Counted from the stretch's first letter, positions 21,060-33,000 are shown. The stretch: DNA of 64,000 nt from Kribbella capetownensis (GCF_004331485.1 NZ_SJKD01000009.1:248001-312000), one strand, 5' to 3'. Notes: generated by a model from the letters alone, not told the origin. Made by a program: numbers and translations.

Positions 21060-21076
21060 ATGTTACTCGCGAGAAA
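21060..21076 (-). promoter_or_regulatory. etfBA promoter -10 with overlapping palindrome
   Basis: TAACAT on the minus strand (21060-21065) is a good -10 element. It overlaps TTACTCGCGAGAAA at 21063-21076, whose core CTCGCGAG is a perfect palindrome and whose outer TT/AA ends also match. A TetR-type repressor site is a reasonable guess. No clear -35 was seen. Confidence 0.35.
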
Positions 21077-21130
21077 CATGAGTCCCGTGCGAGTCCCATC
21101 ACAGTCCGGCGCAGCACTAGTCTGAGCCTG

Positions 21131-21859
21131 GTGACCGAGACGTTACCGCTGACCGGCGAGAGAACCGCGCCCGGGATCTGGCACGAGAACTACTGGTTCG
21201 CGCGCCACGACGCCGCCTATCGCTGGATCACGGCCAATCTGGACCTCGGGACCGGCCGGGTCCTCGACGCCGGCTGCGGCGAGGGCTACGGCGCGGAGTT
21301 GCTCCGCCTGGCCGGCGCGGCCTCCGTGACCGGTCTCGACTATGAACATACGACGTTGGGCCACGTCCGCCGGGTTTATCCACAGGTCAATGTGGTGCGT
21401 GGCAATCTCGTCCAGACCGGGTTCGCCGACGACAGCTTCGACTTCGTCACGTCACTGCAGACCATCGAGCACCTGTGGGAGCAGCCGCGGTTCGTCACCG
21501 AGTGCGCGCGCATCCTCGACACGACCGGCACCCTCGTGCTGAGCACGCCGAACCGCCTGACCTTCCCGAGCGGCAACTGGTACCACACCCGCGAGCTGAC
21601 CCCCGCCGAGTTCACCGATCTCCTCGAGCGCGAGTTCGAGATCACCCACACACTCGGACTCCACCACGGCGAACGGCTCACACGATGGGAAGCGCAGTAC
21701 GGGTCGTGTGTGGATGCTCAGTTGGCCGCCGGCCACGACCGGTGGAACGAGGAGCTGGTCGAACTCGTGACGAGCACCAAACACCAGGACTTCGAGATTC
21801 GCCCAGGCGACCTGGACGAATCTCTCGACCTCATCCTCGTGGCCCGACCACGCAGCTAG
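21131..21859 (+). CDS. Class I SAM-dependent methyltransferase
   Basis: A 242 aa methyltransferase. Motif I is VLDAGCGEGYG, motif II ends in GLDYEHT, and motif IV region reads DFVTSLQTIEHLW, followed by LVLSTPNRLTFP. These occur in glycan or small-molecule methyltransferases of the UbiE/Methyltransf_11 type. The substrate is unknown. GTG at 21131 is set because TAGTCT at 21118-21123 is a -10 element 7 bases upstream, which would give a leaderless mRNA. Its end overlaps the convergent Ala-rich membrane protein by 4 bases. Confidence 0.82.
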   Translation: MTETLPLTGERTAPGIWHENYWFARHDAAYRWITANLDLGTGRVLDAGCGEGYGAELLRLAGAASVTGLDYEHTTLGHVRRVYPQVNVVRGNLVQTGFADDSFDFVTSLQTIEHLWEQPRFVTECARILDTTGTLVLSTPNRLTFPSGNWYHTRELTPAEFTDLLEREFEITHTLGLHHGERLTRWEAQYGSCVDAQLAAGHDRWNEELVELVTSTKHQDFEIRPGDLDESLDLILVARPRS

Positions 21860-22929
21860 GGCCGGACGAACCGCTCGACGATCTTGCCGACGATCAGGTA
21901 GACCAGCGCCGCGATCCCCCAGTTCACCAGCAGGGTGTTCTTAGCGGTCTCCAGCCGGAACAGATCCTTGAACGGACCGACCAGATCCTGACCGCGCTCC
22001 AGCACCCAGCGCACGATCTCGTTGCTCTGGTTGGTCTGGTCGAGCGCGGTGAACAGCGCACCGAGCGCAAGCACCGCCGCAGCCAGTACGGCGACCAGCC
22101 AGATCAGCGACGCCAGCAGATTGCGCAGCCGCTTGACTCCGGAGCCGACCGTGCCCAGCGCCTGCTTGCCCTTACCGGACGTTCCGACCGCGGTCCGGCC
22201 CGTCGGCGGTTTGTTGCCCGAGGCACCAGCACTGGTGGCCGGCACCTTGCTCACCGGCGTCGTCACCGAGGTCTCGGCCGGATCCTTGCCCGCGGCATCC
22301 TTACCGGTCCCCGTTGCGGCGTCCTCCGAGCCGGCCGCACCAGTTCCGGCCGCCGCGGCCGGAGCCTCGGCAGCTGCCCTCTCCCGGGCCCGCTGCTCCG
22401 CGACGATCTCCGCCGCGGTCTTCGGCCGGGCCGGCTTCGTCGCCGTCGCGGTCGCGCGGCCGCTGTCGGGTGAATCCGTGTCCTTCGAGGCCGTCACCGC
22501 CTTGTCGGCTTCGGCGGCCGCCGCCTTGTCGTCGTGCGTACCCACGTCGTCCATCTCCTCAGCCGGGGTCGGTTCCTCATCCGTCGCCGGTGCCGGCGCT
22601 GTGGCCGGCGGTCTCCTCCGCCGGCTGACCGGGACCGGGCGCGGCGACAGCCTGCGCCGGGCGCCCGCGAGCGGGGCCGGTGGGGCTGTCCTGCCGTCCA
22701 CTGTCTGCACTTCTGGGTCCAACCTTCGGTTCACGCCCACTTCCGTTCCCGCCGCCGGCGAGCCAGCGCTCTTTTCAAGCACTGATTCCAACGTAGCGCC
22801 CCCGGGTTCCGTCACGATCGGAACCGGATCGACCGCGCGCGTCCGCGCCTGCGTGATCGAGTCGTCGGCCGCGGCCTGGTCGAGCGGCGACCGGTCGGTC
22901 GCGGACTCGGCCCCGGTCTGGTCAGCCAC
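21856..22929 (-). CDS. Ala/Pro/Thr-rich protein with two C-terminal membrane helices
   Basis: A 357 aa protein. Residues 1 to about 240 are low-complexity Ala, Thr, Pro, Asp and Lys with no recognisable fold. The last ~100 residues hold two hydrophobic segments (SLIWLVAVLAAAVLALGALF and LLVNWGIAALVYLIVGKIV) with a soluble loop between. The GTG at 22929 has GAGGAG 8 bases upstream and overlaps the acyltransferase stop by 8 bases, so the gene is coupled to it. The family is not recognised; a membrane scaffold role is a guess. Confidence 0.7.
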   Translation of the reverse strand: MADQTGAESATDRSPLDQAAADDSITQARTRAVDPVPIVTEPGGATLESVLEKSAGSPAAGTEVGVNRRLDPEVQTVDGRTAPPAPLAGARRRLSPRPVPVSRRRRPPATAPAPATDEEPTPAEEMDDVGTHDDKAAAAEADKAVTASKDTDSPDSGRATATATKPARPKTAAEIVAEQRARERAAAEAPAAAAGTGAAGSEDAATGTGKDAAGKDPAETSVTTPVSKVPATSAGASGNKPPTGRTAVGTSGKGKQALGTVGSGVKRLRNLLASLIWLVAVLAAAVLALGALFTALDQTNQSNEIVRWVLERGQDLVGPFKDLFRLETAKNTLLVNWGIAALVYLIVGKIVERFVRP

Positions 22930-23842
22930 GCTGCGTCTCCTCTCCGACGATCGACCGATCGGGTGGGACATCCAACCGCTCGTGCGGGACATAGTGCCGG
23001 ACTGATGAGTAACTTGAGAACCCCTCGCCGCCGGTCTCGTCCTCACCAGGTGCTCTTACCCCGTCACTCCCGGTTTCTCCCGGATCAGTTTCCGACCGGA
23101 CAGGTTCGGGCCGGACAGGTTCGGCCCGGACGGTTTCCGGCTGAACAGTCTCCGGAGGTGGCGGTGCTCCCTCGTGCAGTCGGGCCGTCGTACGGGCGTT
23201 TGCCTCGGCCAGACCGGCCAGGTAGGCGCGGCGGGCGGCGTCGGCGGCATAGCGGGTGGTGCGGTCGGCCACCACCACGGCCGGAACCCCGACCGCGACG
23301 GCGTACGACGGAATGTTGCCACGGGCAACGCTGTTCGCACCGATCACCACGCCGCGGCCGATGTCGGTTCCACGGGTGACGGTCACCTTCGTGGCCAGCC
23401 AGCAGTCCGGACCGATCCGGACGGGAGACTTCACCAGGCCCTGGTCCTTGATCGGCAGGTCCAGGTCGTCGGTCTTGTGGTCGAAGTCGCAGATATAGGT
23501 CCAGTCCGCGATCAACGTGGACGCGCCGATCTCGATGTCCAGGTAGCAGTTGACCGTGACGTCGCGGGCGAACACCACCTTGTCGCCGATCCGCAGCGTC
23601 CCCTCGTGCGCGCGCAGCCGGGTCTCGTCACCCAGGTGCACCCACTTGCCGAGGATGATCCGGCCGTGCCCGGGCCGCGCCACGATCTCGAGATGCTTGC
23701 CCAGGAAGACGAATCCCTCGGTGATCACCTGCCGGTGGCGCAGCTTGAACCAGGCGAACCGCCAATAGCGCTTCAGGTAGTACGGCGTCCAGGCCCGATG
23801 GCGCACCACCCAGCTCAGATTCGCCGCGGTCAGCAACCGCAT
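22922..23842 (-). CDS. Hexapeptide-repeat acyltransferase with Pro/Glu-rich tail
   Basis: A 306 aa protein. Residues about 45-190 form a left-handed beta-helix (IILGKWVHLGDETRLRAHEG, LRIGDKVVFARDVTVNCYLD, VRIGPDCWLATKVTVTRGTD, IGRGVVIGANSVARGNIPS). This is the fold of O-acetyltransferases for sugars or lipids; the N-terminal basic segment (VRHRAWTPYYLKRYWRFAWF) may bind membrane. The C-terminal ~100 residues are a charged tail with pentapeptide repeats PE[TP]V[RQ]. It is part of a coupled run: enoyl-CoA hydratase, methyltransferase, this gene and the Ala-rich membrane protein. Confidence 0.82.
   Translation of the reverse strand: MRLLTAANLSWVVRHRAWTPYYLKRYWRFAWFKLRHRQVITEGFVFLGKHLEIVARPGHGRIILGKWVHLGDETRLRAHEGTLRIGDKVVFARDVTVNCYLDIEIGASTLIADWTYICDFDHKTDDLDLPIKDQGLVKSPVRIGPDCWLATKVTVTRGTDIGRGVVIGANSVARGNIPSYAVAVGVPAVVVADRTTRYAADAARRAYLAGLAEANARTTARLHEGAPPPPETVQPETVRAEPVRPEPVRSETDPGETGSDGVRAPGEDETGGEGFSSYSSVRHYVPHERLDVPPDRSIVGEETQRG
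23090..23160. repeat. 15-bp tandem repeats in acyltransferase tail
   Basis: Four to five imperfect 15-base units related to GGACAGGTTCGGGCC encode PETVQ-PETVR-AEPVR-PEPVR-like pentapeptides on the minus strand. Units are more similar at DNA level than expected from protein alone, which suggests recent expansion. Confidence 0.6.
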
Positions 23843-23851
23843 CCGGACACC

Positions 23852-24805
23852 CTACTGCGCAGGAGGCGCGACACCAGTGATCGAGACGTTGTAGTACAGC
23901 TCGTCGGGCACCACGGCCGACAGAACCTTGTCCACCTTGGACAACTGCAGCCACGACTTGTACGCGAACATCCGCCAGCCGAAGCCCAGCTTCTGCTCCG
24001 GTACGGCGGCCTCGAACGTCCGGATCGGCCAGCCGACCCATGCGGCCAGCAGCTCTTCCGTCACCGTCTTCACGTTCGTCGCACCGGCACGCGAAGCCAT
24101 CCGGGCCAGCGTGTCGGGGTCGAACGTGTGCAGGTCGACGACAGCCTCCAGCGCGGCGGCCCGCGAGGACTCGTCGAGCTCCTCCTGCGGACGGCGCCAG
24201 TGCGAGAGCGCAGGCAACTTGGTCACGTTGGTGGTCGCCCACCAAGTGAACCGGGACAGTCGGCGGGCAACGTAATCGCCATACCGGGTGGGTTCGCCGC
24301 AGATGACGAAGCGGCCGCCCGGCTTGAGCACGCGCAGCATCTCGCGGAACGCGAGCTCGACGTCGGGGATGTGGTGGATCACCGCGTGCCCGATGACGAG
24401 GTCGAACGTGTCGTCGTCGTACGGCAGCTTCTCGGCGTCGGCGACCCGGCCCTCGACCGCGAAGCCGAGGGTCTTCGCGTTCTTCTCGGCCGCCTCCACC
24501 ATGCCTGGCGAGAGATCGGTGACGTGCGCCTCGGCGAGAACCCCGGCCAGCTTGAGGTTCAGGGTGAAGAAGCCGGTGCCCGCGCCGATCTCCAACGACT
24601 TGCCGTAGGGCCGGCCGTTCGATCCGGCGATCGCATCGAAGCGGTCCCGGGCGTAGTTGACGCAGCGTTCGTCGTACGAGATCGACCACTTCTCGTCGTA
24701 CGTCGACGCCTCCCAGTCGTGGTAGAGCACCTGGGCGAGCTTGTTGTCGTTCCAGGCCGCCTCGACCTCTTCGGCGGTCGCGGCCGGCTTCGCGGTTGCA
24801 GACAT
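23852..24805 (-). CDS. Class I SAM-dependent methyltransferase
   Basis: A 317 aa methyltransferase with motif I SLEIGAGTGFFTLNL, acid-ended VTDLSPGMVEAA, VADAEKLPYDDDTFDLVIGHAVIHHI and LRVLKPGGRFVICGEP. This is the UbiE/Methyltransf_11 type. The long C-terminal half (about 190-317) with TWWATTNVTKLPALSHW is specific to an actinobacterial group often found near fatty-acid genes. Its ATG overlaps the enoyl-CoA hydratase stop by one base (TGATG), so the two are translated together. The substrate is unknown; an acyl or polyketide product is possible from context. Confidence 0.83.
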   Translation of the reverse strand: MSATAKPAATAEEVEAAWNDNKLAQVLYHDWEASTYDEKWSISYDERCVNYARDRFDAIAGSNGRPYGKSLEIGAGTGFFTLNLKLAGVLAEAHVTDLSPGMVEAAEKNAKTLGFAVEGRVADAEKLPYDDDTFDLVIGHAVIHHIPDVELAFREMLRVLKPGGRFVICGEPTRYGDYVARRLSRFTWWATTNVTKLPALSHWRRPQEELDESSRAAALEAVVDLHTFDPDTLARMASRAGATNVKTVTEELLAAWVGWPIRTFEAAVPEQKLGFGWRMFAYKSWLQLSKVDKVLSAVVPDELYYNVSITGVAPPAQ

Positions 24806-25584
24806 CAGATTCCCTTGAACTCGGCCTTGCCCGGGCCGTTCTCGACGAAGGACTTCATCCCGATCGCCCGGTCCTCGGTGGCGAACAGGGCGGCGAACTG
24901 TTGCCGCTCGATCTCCAGGCCGGTGGACAGATCCACGCCGAGCCCGGAGTCGATCGCCTCCTTGGCGGCCCGCAGCGCCAGCGCGGCGCCGCCCGCGAAC
25001 TGCCCGGCCCACGCGACCGCAGCGTCGTACACCTCAGCTGCGGGCACGACCTTGTCGACCAGACCGATGGCCAGCGACTCGGCTGCGTCCACGAAGCGAC
25101 CGGTGTAGATCAGGTCCTTCGCCTTGGACGGGCCGATCAGCCGGGACAGCCGCTGCGTGCCGCCAGCACCGGGGATGATGCCGAGCAGAATCTCCGGCTG
25201 GCCGAGCTTGGCGTCGTCGGCGGCGATCCGGTAGTCAGCGCACAGGGCCAGCTCGCAGCCACCGCCCAGCGCGTACCCGGTGACAGCGGCAACGGTCGGC
25301 TTCGGGATTGCGGCGACCGCAGACAGCGAGGACTGCAGCGGACCGGAGCGCTTGACCATGTCGGCGTACGACATGTCGGCCATCTCCTTGATGTCCGCGC
25401 CGGCCGCGAACACCCTCTCGCCGCCGTAGATCACCACCGCACGTACGTCGTCGTTCGCGGTCGCCTCCAGCGCGGCGGCCCGGATCTCTTCCTGGACCTG
25501 GACATTCAGCGCGTTCATCTTCGGCCGATCCAATCGGATCGTGCCGATCCCATCACTGACGGTGAGATTGACGAACTCGCCCAT
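24805..25584 (-). CDS. Enoyl-CoA hydratase/isomerase
   Basis: Crotonase-fold enzyme of 259 aa that hydrates trans-2-enoyl-CoA in beta-oxidation. The oxyanion-hole strands read VFAAGADIKEM and GYALGGGCELALCAD, and both catalytic glutamates are present (GGGCEL and QPEILLGIIPGAGGTQRL). AAGGAG is 8 bases before the ATG. It is first of a coupled set with a methyltransferase and an acyltransferase. The electron carrier etfBA lies 4 kb away on the same strand. Confidence 0.92.
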   Translation of the reverse strand: MGEFVNLTVSDGIGTIRLDRPKMNALNVQVQEEIRAAALEATANDDVRAVVIYGGERVFAAGADIKEMADMSYADMVKRSGPLQSSLSAVAAIPKPTVAAVTGYALGGGCELALCADYRIAADDAKLGQPEILLGIIPGAGGTQRLSRLIGPSKAKDLIYTGRFVDAAESLAIGLVDKVVPAAEVYDAAVAWAGQFAGGAALALRAAKEAIDSGLGVDLSTGLEIERQQFAALFATEDRAIGMKSFVENGPGKAEFKGI

Positions 25585-25685
25585 CGCGGTGCTCCTTATG
25601 GTCCCGGGGTCCTACCCGTCGGTCACATCCCCGGCACCGTACCGGACCCGGATCCGCAGCACTCAGCAAACCCCCTGCAACCGGC

Positions 25686-25724
25686 CCGGAAGGCCGCGCC
25701 CGAGCGTGGGCTACAGCCTTCCGG
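25686..25724 (-). terminator. Possible hairpin after the Gfo/Idh pair
   Basis: CCGGAAGGC at 25686-25694 pairs with GCCTTCCGG at 25716-25724, a 9-bp stem with a 21-base loop, downstream of the second oxidoreductase on the minus strand. The loop is long, so confidence is modest. The rest of 25585-25739 shows no gene. Confidence 0.35.
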
Positions 25725-25739
25725 ACTAGTTGGTGAGTG

Positions 25740-26783
25740 TCACAGGTCCACAGGCTGGCCGGAGGTTGCCGAGCGGCGGGCGGCGTCGACTATGCGGAGT
25801 GTGCGGACGCCGACGGCGCCATCTGGCTGCGGTACGGCGGCCGGAGGCTGGCCTGCCACGGCCGGACCGGACTCGCGGACGGCCCGGAGGAACGTGGCGA
25901 GCATCGAGGCGTCGAAGTTCTCGCCGATCCCCAGGTACACCTCCCCGTCGGGGTCGGTGCCGTTGATACGCGGCAGGAACGGCTCGATCTCCACCGATCC
26001 GTTGGTGCCGGTCACCTGCAGCGTGACGCCACCCCAGGTCGGACCGTTGTCGGGAACGCTCCACGAGCAGTCGATGGTTGCCAGCAGCCCGTTGTCGTAG
26101 TTGACCGTCACCAGACCGCCGGTCTCGACCTCGACGCCCTTGTCTTGGTGCAGTACGCGGTTGGCCGCGGCGTACACGCGCTGCGGCGCCGCACCACCGG
26201 TGAGGCCGTCGATCAGGTCAGCACAGTGCACGGTGTGGTCGACCAGCGCGCCACCGCCGGCGAGCTTGGGGTCGGTGAACCATTGCCGCCCACCGATCGG
26301 GATCTTGCCGTTGTTGGTGCCGAGGACCGCGAACACGTCGCCGAGCAACCCGGCCTCGACGGATGCACGCAGTCGCAGGTACTGCGGCGAGAACCGGACT
26401 GGGTAGGCGACCATCAGGATCGCACCGGCAGCCTCGCAAGCCGCCAGCATGGCCTCGCCGTCCTCGACTTCGGTGGCGAGCGGCTTCTCGCAGAGCACAT
26501 GTGCACCCGCGGCCGCGGCCCGCTCGACCAGACCGCGGTGCAGTGCGTTCTCACTCGTCACGACGACCGCGTCCGGGCCCCACGCGAACAGTTCGTCGTA
26601 GCTGTCGACGTACGGGACGCCGAGCTGTGCGGCGAGCTCGGCACCACGCGGGCCCGGGTCCGGCGCGCTCGCGCCGTCGGGGTCGGCGGACAGCACCTCG
26701 ACATCGGGCAGCTGGTTGAGCAGGTCCGCGTACGACATCGCGTGCCCGTGCGCGAACGACGCGATCGCCACCTTGAGGGTCAT
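25740..26783 (-). CDS. Gfo/Idh/MocA-family oxidoreductase
   Basis: A 347 aa NAD(P)-dependent sugar or inositol dehydrogenase. The N-terminal Rossmann domain has an unusual start MTLKVAIASFAHGHAMSY, where the usual Gly-x-Gly loop is replaced by SFAHGHA. The family motif ECP is present as HVLCEKPLATEVEDG, with the catalytic His region GGALVDHTVHCADLI. Its ATG overlaps the stop of the next oxidoreductase gene (ATGA), so two paralogues are coupled. Such pairs usually act in one sugar or inositol pathway. Confidence 0.85.
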   Translation of the reverse strand: MTLKVAIASFAHGHAMSYADLLNQLPDVEVLSADPDGASAPDPGPRGAELAAQLGVPYVDSYDELFAWGPDAVVVTSENALHRGLVERAAAAGAHVLCEKPLATEVEDGEAMLAACEAAGAILMVAYPVRFSPQYLRLRASVEAGLLGDVFAVLGTNNGKIPIGGRQWFTDPKLAGGGALVDHTVHCADLIDGLTGGAAPQRVYAAANRVLHQDKGVEVETGGLVTVNYDNGLLATIDCSWSVPDNGPTWGGVTLQVTGTNGSVEIEPFLPRINGTDPDGEVYLGIGENFDASMLATFLRAVRESGPAVAGQPPAAVPQPDGAVGVRTLRIVDAARRSATSGQPVDL

Positions 26784-27799
26784 GCCGCCGCTCCCGTCGG
26801 GTCGAAGGTCACCATGTCGATCACACGGCCGGTCTCCATCGAGGCGCGCGCCGCCTCGGCCAGATACACGGCGGCCGCGCCGTCCGGCGCCAGAACCCGC
26901 GGCTCCGGACCACCGCGCAGTGCGAGAGCGAACTCGCGCAGCTGAGTCAGGTAGGGGCTCTCCCCCAAGGTGTTGGCCGGGATGAGCAGGTCGGCAGCCG
27001 CGCCGCCGTCCTGCAGTTCCTCGGCATAGCCGGTGTCCGCGGCGGACGTGTACTTCAGTACGCCGGTGGAGCCCGCGATGTTGTAGCCGGACTGGAACGC
27101 GGACCCGGCCGCAGCCCAGGTCGCGCGGCAGTGGCTGATCGCACCGGAGGCGTGGGTGAGCGTCACGTGCGCGGCCACCGTCAGCGGGCTGATCCCCTCC
27201 ACGGTCGGCGGGTTCTGGACGGCGTACACCTTGGTGACGTCTCCACACATCCAGCGAGCCTGGTCGAGGTCGTGCACCATCAGGTCCATGATGACGCCGC
27301 CGGAGCGGGCCACATCGCCGTACCAGCCGCCGGCCGGGGACGATGCCTGGCGGAAGAACCGCGCCACCGCGACGTCGCCGATGCGCCCGGCCTGGATGGC
27401 GGAGTGCGCGGCGACGTACGCCGGGAAGAACCGGACCACGTGCGCCGGGTAGATCCGGACGCCGGCGGCCGCGGCGGCCGCGATCACCTCGTGCGAGTCG
27501 GCGGCGGTCAGGGTCAGCGGCTTCTCGCAGATCACGTTCCGGCCGGCCTTGATCGCGGCCAGCGTGACTTCCTTGTGGGTCGCCGACGGGGTGACGACGT
27601 CGACGAACTCCGCCTCGGCCAGGCAGCCGTCCAGCGATGCCGCGACCTCGAGGCCGTACTGTTCGGCCATCGTCTCGGCGCCCTCGAGTGAGTGCACCAG
27701 GATGCGCGCGCCGAGCGCCTTCCACGCGGCGACATGCAAGTGGGCGATGTTGCCCGCGCCGATCAGACCAACGGTCAGACCGGCCAACTCTTCCGACAT
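26780..27799 (-). CDS. Gfo/Idh/MocA-family oxidoreductase
   Basis: A 339 aa dehydrogenase, a paralogue of the next gene. It keeps the classical dinucleotide loop GLIGAGNIAHLHV, then VDVVTPSATHKEV, NVICEKPLTLTAADS with the family Lys, and GGVIMDLMVHDLDQARW for the catalytic His/Asp region. It is first of the two-gene unit. No sugar transporter lies nearby, so the substrate is open. The promoter lies in the 90-base gap shared with glgX. Confidence 0.87.
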   Translation of the reverse strand: MSEELAGLTVGLIGAGNIAHLHVAAWKALGARILVHSLEGAETMAEQYGLEVAASLDGCLAEAEFVDVVTPSATHKEVTLAAIKAGRNVICEKPLTLTAADSHEVIAAAAAAGVRIYPAHVVRFFPAYVAAHSAIQAGRIGDVAVARFFRQASSPAGGWYGDVARSGGVIMDLMVHDLDQARWMCGDVTKVYAVQNPPTVEGISPLTVAAHVTLTHASGAISHCRATWAAAGSAFQSGYNIAGSTGVLKYTSAADTGYAEELQDGGAAADLLIPANTLGESPYLTQLREFALALRGGPEPRVLAPDGAAAVYLAEAARASMETGRVIDMVTFDPTGAAA

Positions 27800-27850
27800 G
27801 TGATCCCCTACTCCGCCCAGTTGGGAGTCCGGTAAATTAGTAACGGTCCT

Positions 27851-27866
27851 TGCGTATCATTGCGCA
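27851..27866. promoter_or_regulatory. Dyad in the glgX / oxidoreductase divergent promoter region
   Basis: TGCGTATCATTGCGCA is an imperfect palindrome with outer arms TGCG/CGCA and a matching inner A/T. It lies between an AT-rich patch at 27832-27842 (likely promoter of the minus-strand oxidoreductases) and a TACCGT element at 27881-27886 that may serve glgX. A repressor site is plausible. Confidence 0.3.
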
Positions 27867-27889
27867 CAGGCGTCCGCAACTACCGTCTC

Positions 27890-30039
<2,150 letters not shown>

Positions 30040-30043
<4 letters not shown>

Positions 30044-33000
30044 CAAGTCTTCACATAAGGCCGATCCCCAAAATTCTCCCGCCACTCCGCCACCGTCAGA
30101 TCCCGCCCCGCCATCCGGCACGCAGTCGCGATCGCATGCTCCAACCGGGTGTCCCAGTGGTAGACCCCGTCGTCGTACGACGCGATGGCAACGGTGTGCC
30201 CGTCGGTCATGAAATCGGCGGTCACCAGTTGCTGGTTCGGTGTCGCGATCGACCCCAGCAACCCCGCGGTCTTTCCGTCGAAGAGACTCACCACGCCGTC
30301 CCAGCCGGCCGTGACCAGCAGCGAACTGTCCGGTGAGAACGCGATCCCGTTGATCCACCCCTGGTTGGCAACCTGCGGTGCCGCGACGGCCTGGCCGGTG
30401 ACGGGATCCACGATCTGTACTTCTCCCTTCTCGGTACCTACACCGACTCGCGTCCCGTCCGGGGCGAAAGTGACGATGCTGGGATACCTCATCGGCACGG
30501 TGCCGCGCCGGACCACCTCACCTGCCAGCAGATCGACCAGCGCCCAACTCGTCGAGGGCACGTCCAGCCGGTCGGAGATATGACGGCCTCCGACCACCAC
30601 GAAGGCGGACCGGTTGTCCGGGCTCGTCGTCAACCACGCGATGGGACCGCCGACCTGAACGGACCTGCCGACCTCGCGCAGCGTGGCTGCGTCGAGGAGC
30701 ATGGCCCGTCCGGACGCGTCACCGACGACCAATCGGCTGCCGTCGAGTCCGCTGTAGTCAAGGTCCGCGATCGTGGCGGCCGCGACCTTCCTCGCGGTCA
30801 GTAGTCGACCGGTTCTGGCATCCAGGACGAAGACTTCGCCGTCGTCGTTGCCGAGCGCGAACCTGTCGCCGTTCGGATGCCAGGTGCCGCAGCTGCTCGT
30901 CGTTTCGCCCAGGTGGCTCGCGTCGAAGCGGACGACCTTCCCGCTCGAGCTGTCGACGAAGCCCCCGGCCGGCACTACTGGATCCAGAAAGGCGGCGTCG
31001 TAGGCGAGCAGCCGGAAGTAGCTTCCCCCACCAGGAGCGATGAAGCGGCAGCCCCAGTCGAAGTTGGGCGGCTTCCGCAGTCTGGCGACATAGCGGCGAT
31101 TCCCTATCAGGTCCCAGCTGCGTAAGGCGCTGTCACCCGCCGAGGTGTAGAGGGTGTCGTCATCTGGGCTGAACGCGGCCGTCAGCGTGTCGTTCTCGGA
31201 AATCGGGATCTCCTCAGACGCAGCGCCGCTCGCGACGTCCCACACCACCACACGCTGGTCGGCCCCGGTCGACACGATCGACCTCCCGTCGTGGGAGAAC
31301 CGCGCGGCGAAGGCTCGGTTCGTGTGCTTCTCCAGGCGATGCACAGTGGCCCCGCTCGACGCGTCGACCAGCAGCACGTCGTCGAAGTCGGCGCCGGCGG
31401 TGTCCTTGGCCTCGGAGGCGAGCGCGAGCATTTTCCCGTCGGGACTCAGGTCCGCCTCGACGAAGGCGAGTTCGGCCCGCTCCCACAGTCGTTTGCCGCT
31501 GGCAACGTCATACGCGGCCACCGGCTTGGTCAGGTAGAACCGATCGCCCGCGGGAGCGAGTACGACCCCTTGGACGGCGACCGTCGGCAACCGCACCACC
31601 TTGCGCAGGGATGCCGGGCCGCCGGGGACGAGGTTCCAGAAGAACACGGCACCGCTGCTGAAGTCACTCGTCATGCCGTTGCCGTAGTACTGGATCATCG
31701 CGACCAGCGAGCGTCCGTCACGGCTGTACCGGACATGGGTGGCTCGGGCGGGCGTCTTGGTGAACCCGGGCAGGTGGCGACCAGTCGGCCGCAGCCTCAG
31801 TGGATCGAGCAGCACGACCGGTTCGGAGGTCGGCGGCGGCATTCCCACCGCGAGCTCGCGGCCTTCAGGGCTCAGAGACAGCGGGCCCAGCCCGTCGAGA
31901 TGGACTGCGCCCGATGTCCTGTTCGCGGGTCGGTGGGCCGCCATCAGCCGTCCGGTGCTGAGCCCGTAGCGCAGGACGGTGCCGTTCGCGTCGTACACGA
32001 AGGCGCCCGTGCCGTCTTCGCTCACCTCCAAACCGTAGGAGTCCAACCGCTCCGTCCCGAAGGATCTGACCAGCTGTGGATGCTTGGCCAATGCGGCCAG
32101 CAGATTCGCACGGGACTCCGACGACGGGTTCAGCCGGGCAGCGGCCGCCGCCAGCAGCAGGGAGGTGTCGAGGTCGCTTTGGACGAGGGCCTTTGCGCCG
32201 GCGCGGCCGGAGTCTGCGACTACGGCTGCTTGTTCGGCGGCTAGGGCTTGACGGTCGGCTTCTTGGGCTTGGCCTACGGCTAGGAAGCCGGCTATCAGGG
32301 CTCCTACGAGGAGGAAGGCAGCGGTGCCCAGGGCGGTGCGGAGGCGGCGGTTGACTCGGGTTTGGTGGCGGGCTCGGTCTTCGGCGGCGCGGAGTTCGGC
32401 GACTGAGAGGCGTTCGCTGGCGGCTAGGAACTCGCGTTCGGTGTCGTTGAGGACTGGGGCGGCTGTCTGCTGCCATTGGAGTGCTTTGGCTAGGCGGACT
32501 CCTCGGTAGAGCTCGCTTTCAGGGCGGTCCAGGGAGTTCCAGGAGTCGGCTACCTGGGTGAGGTGGTGGAGGATCTGCTGGCCTTCCAGGTCGTCCTCGA
32601 GCCAGCCGCGCAGGCGGGGCCACGCTCTGGCAAGGGCTTCATGGGCCAGTTCGACGACGCCGTCGTCGCTGGTGACCAGGCGGGAGCTGATCAGGAGGTC
32701 GATGAGTGCTTCAGACTCCGGGCCGGTGATGACTGTCCGTCTGGGCAGTCTGCTGCGGACTGGTTGACCATCCGGCCCAGGTGTGACGAGGCGCAACAGC
32801 AACGCACGCAGCAGCGGCCGCTGCTCCGGAGTGACCTGCGCGTAGACCTGCTCGGCGGACTGCGCGACGGCACCTTGGACGCCGCCGGACGCGCGGTAGC
32901 CGGCGACGGTCAGCGTGCGACCTTCGCGACGTTGCCAGGTCTCGGCCAGGACGTGGGACATCAGCGGCAGGGCTCCCGGCTGACCCGCGACCTCACCGAC

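Noticed and set aside
25585-25739. Small gene between the hydratase and oxidoreductase genes
   Set aside because: No frame with start, ribosome site and plausible composition; only a weak hairpin.
25740-27725. 661-codon fused frame across both Gfo/Idh genes
   Set aside because: The first half is a wrong frame of the upstream paralogue; a normal ATG with ATGA overlap starts the second gene at 26783.
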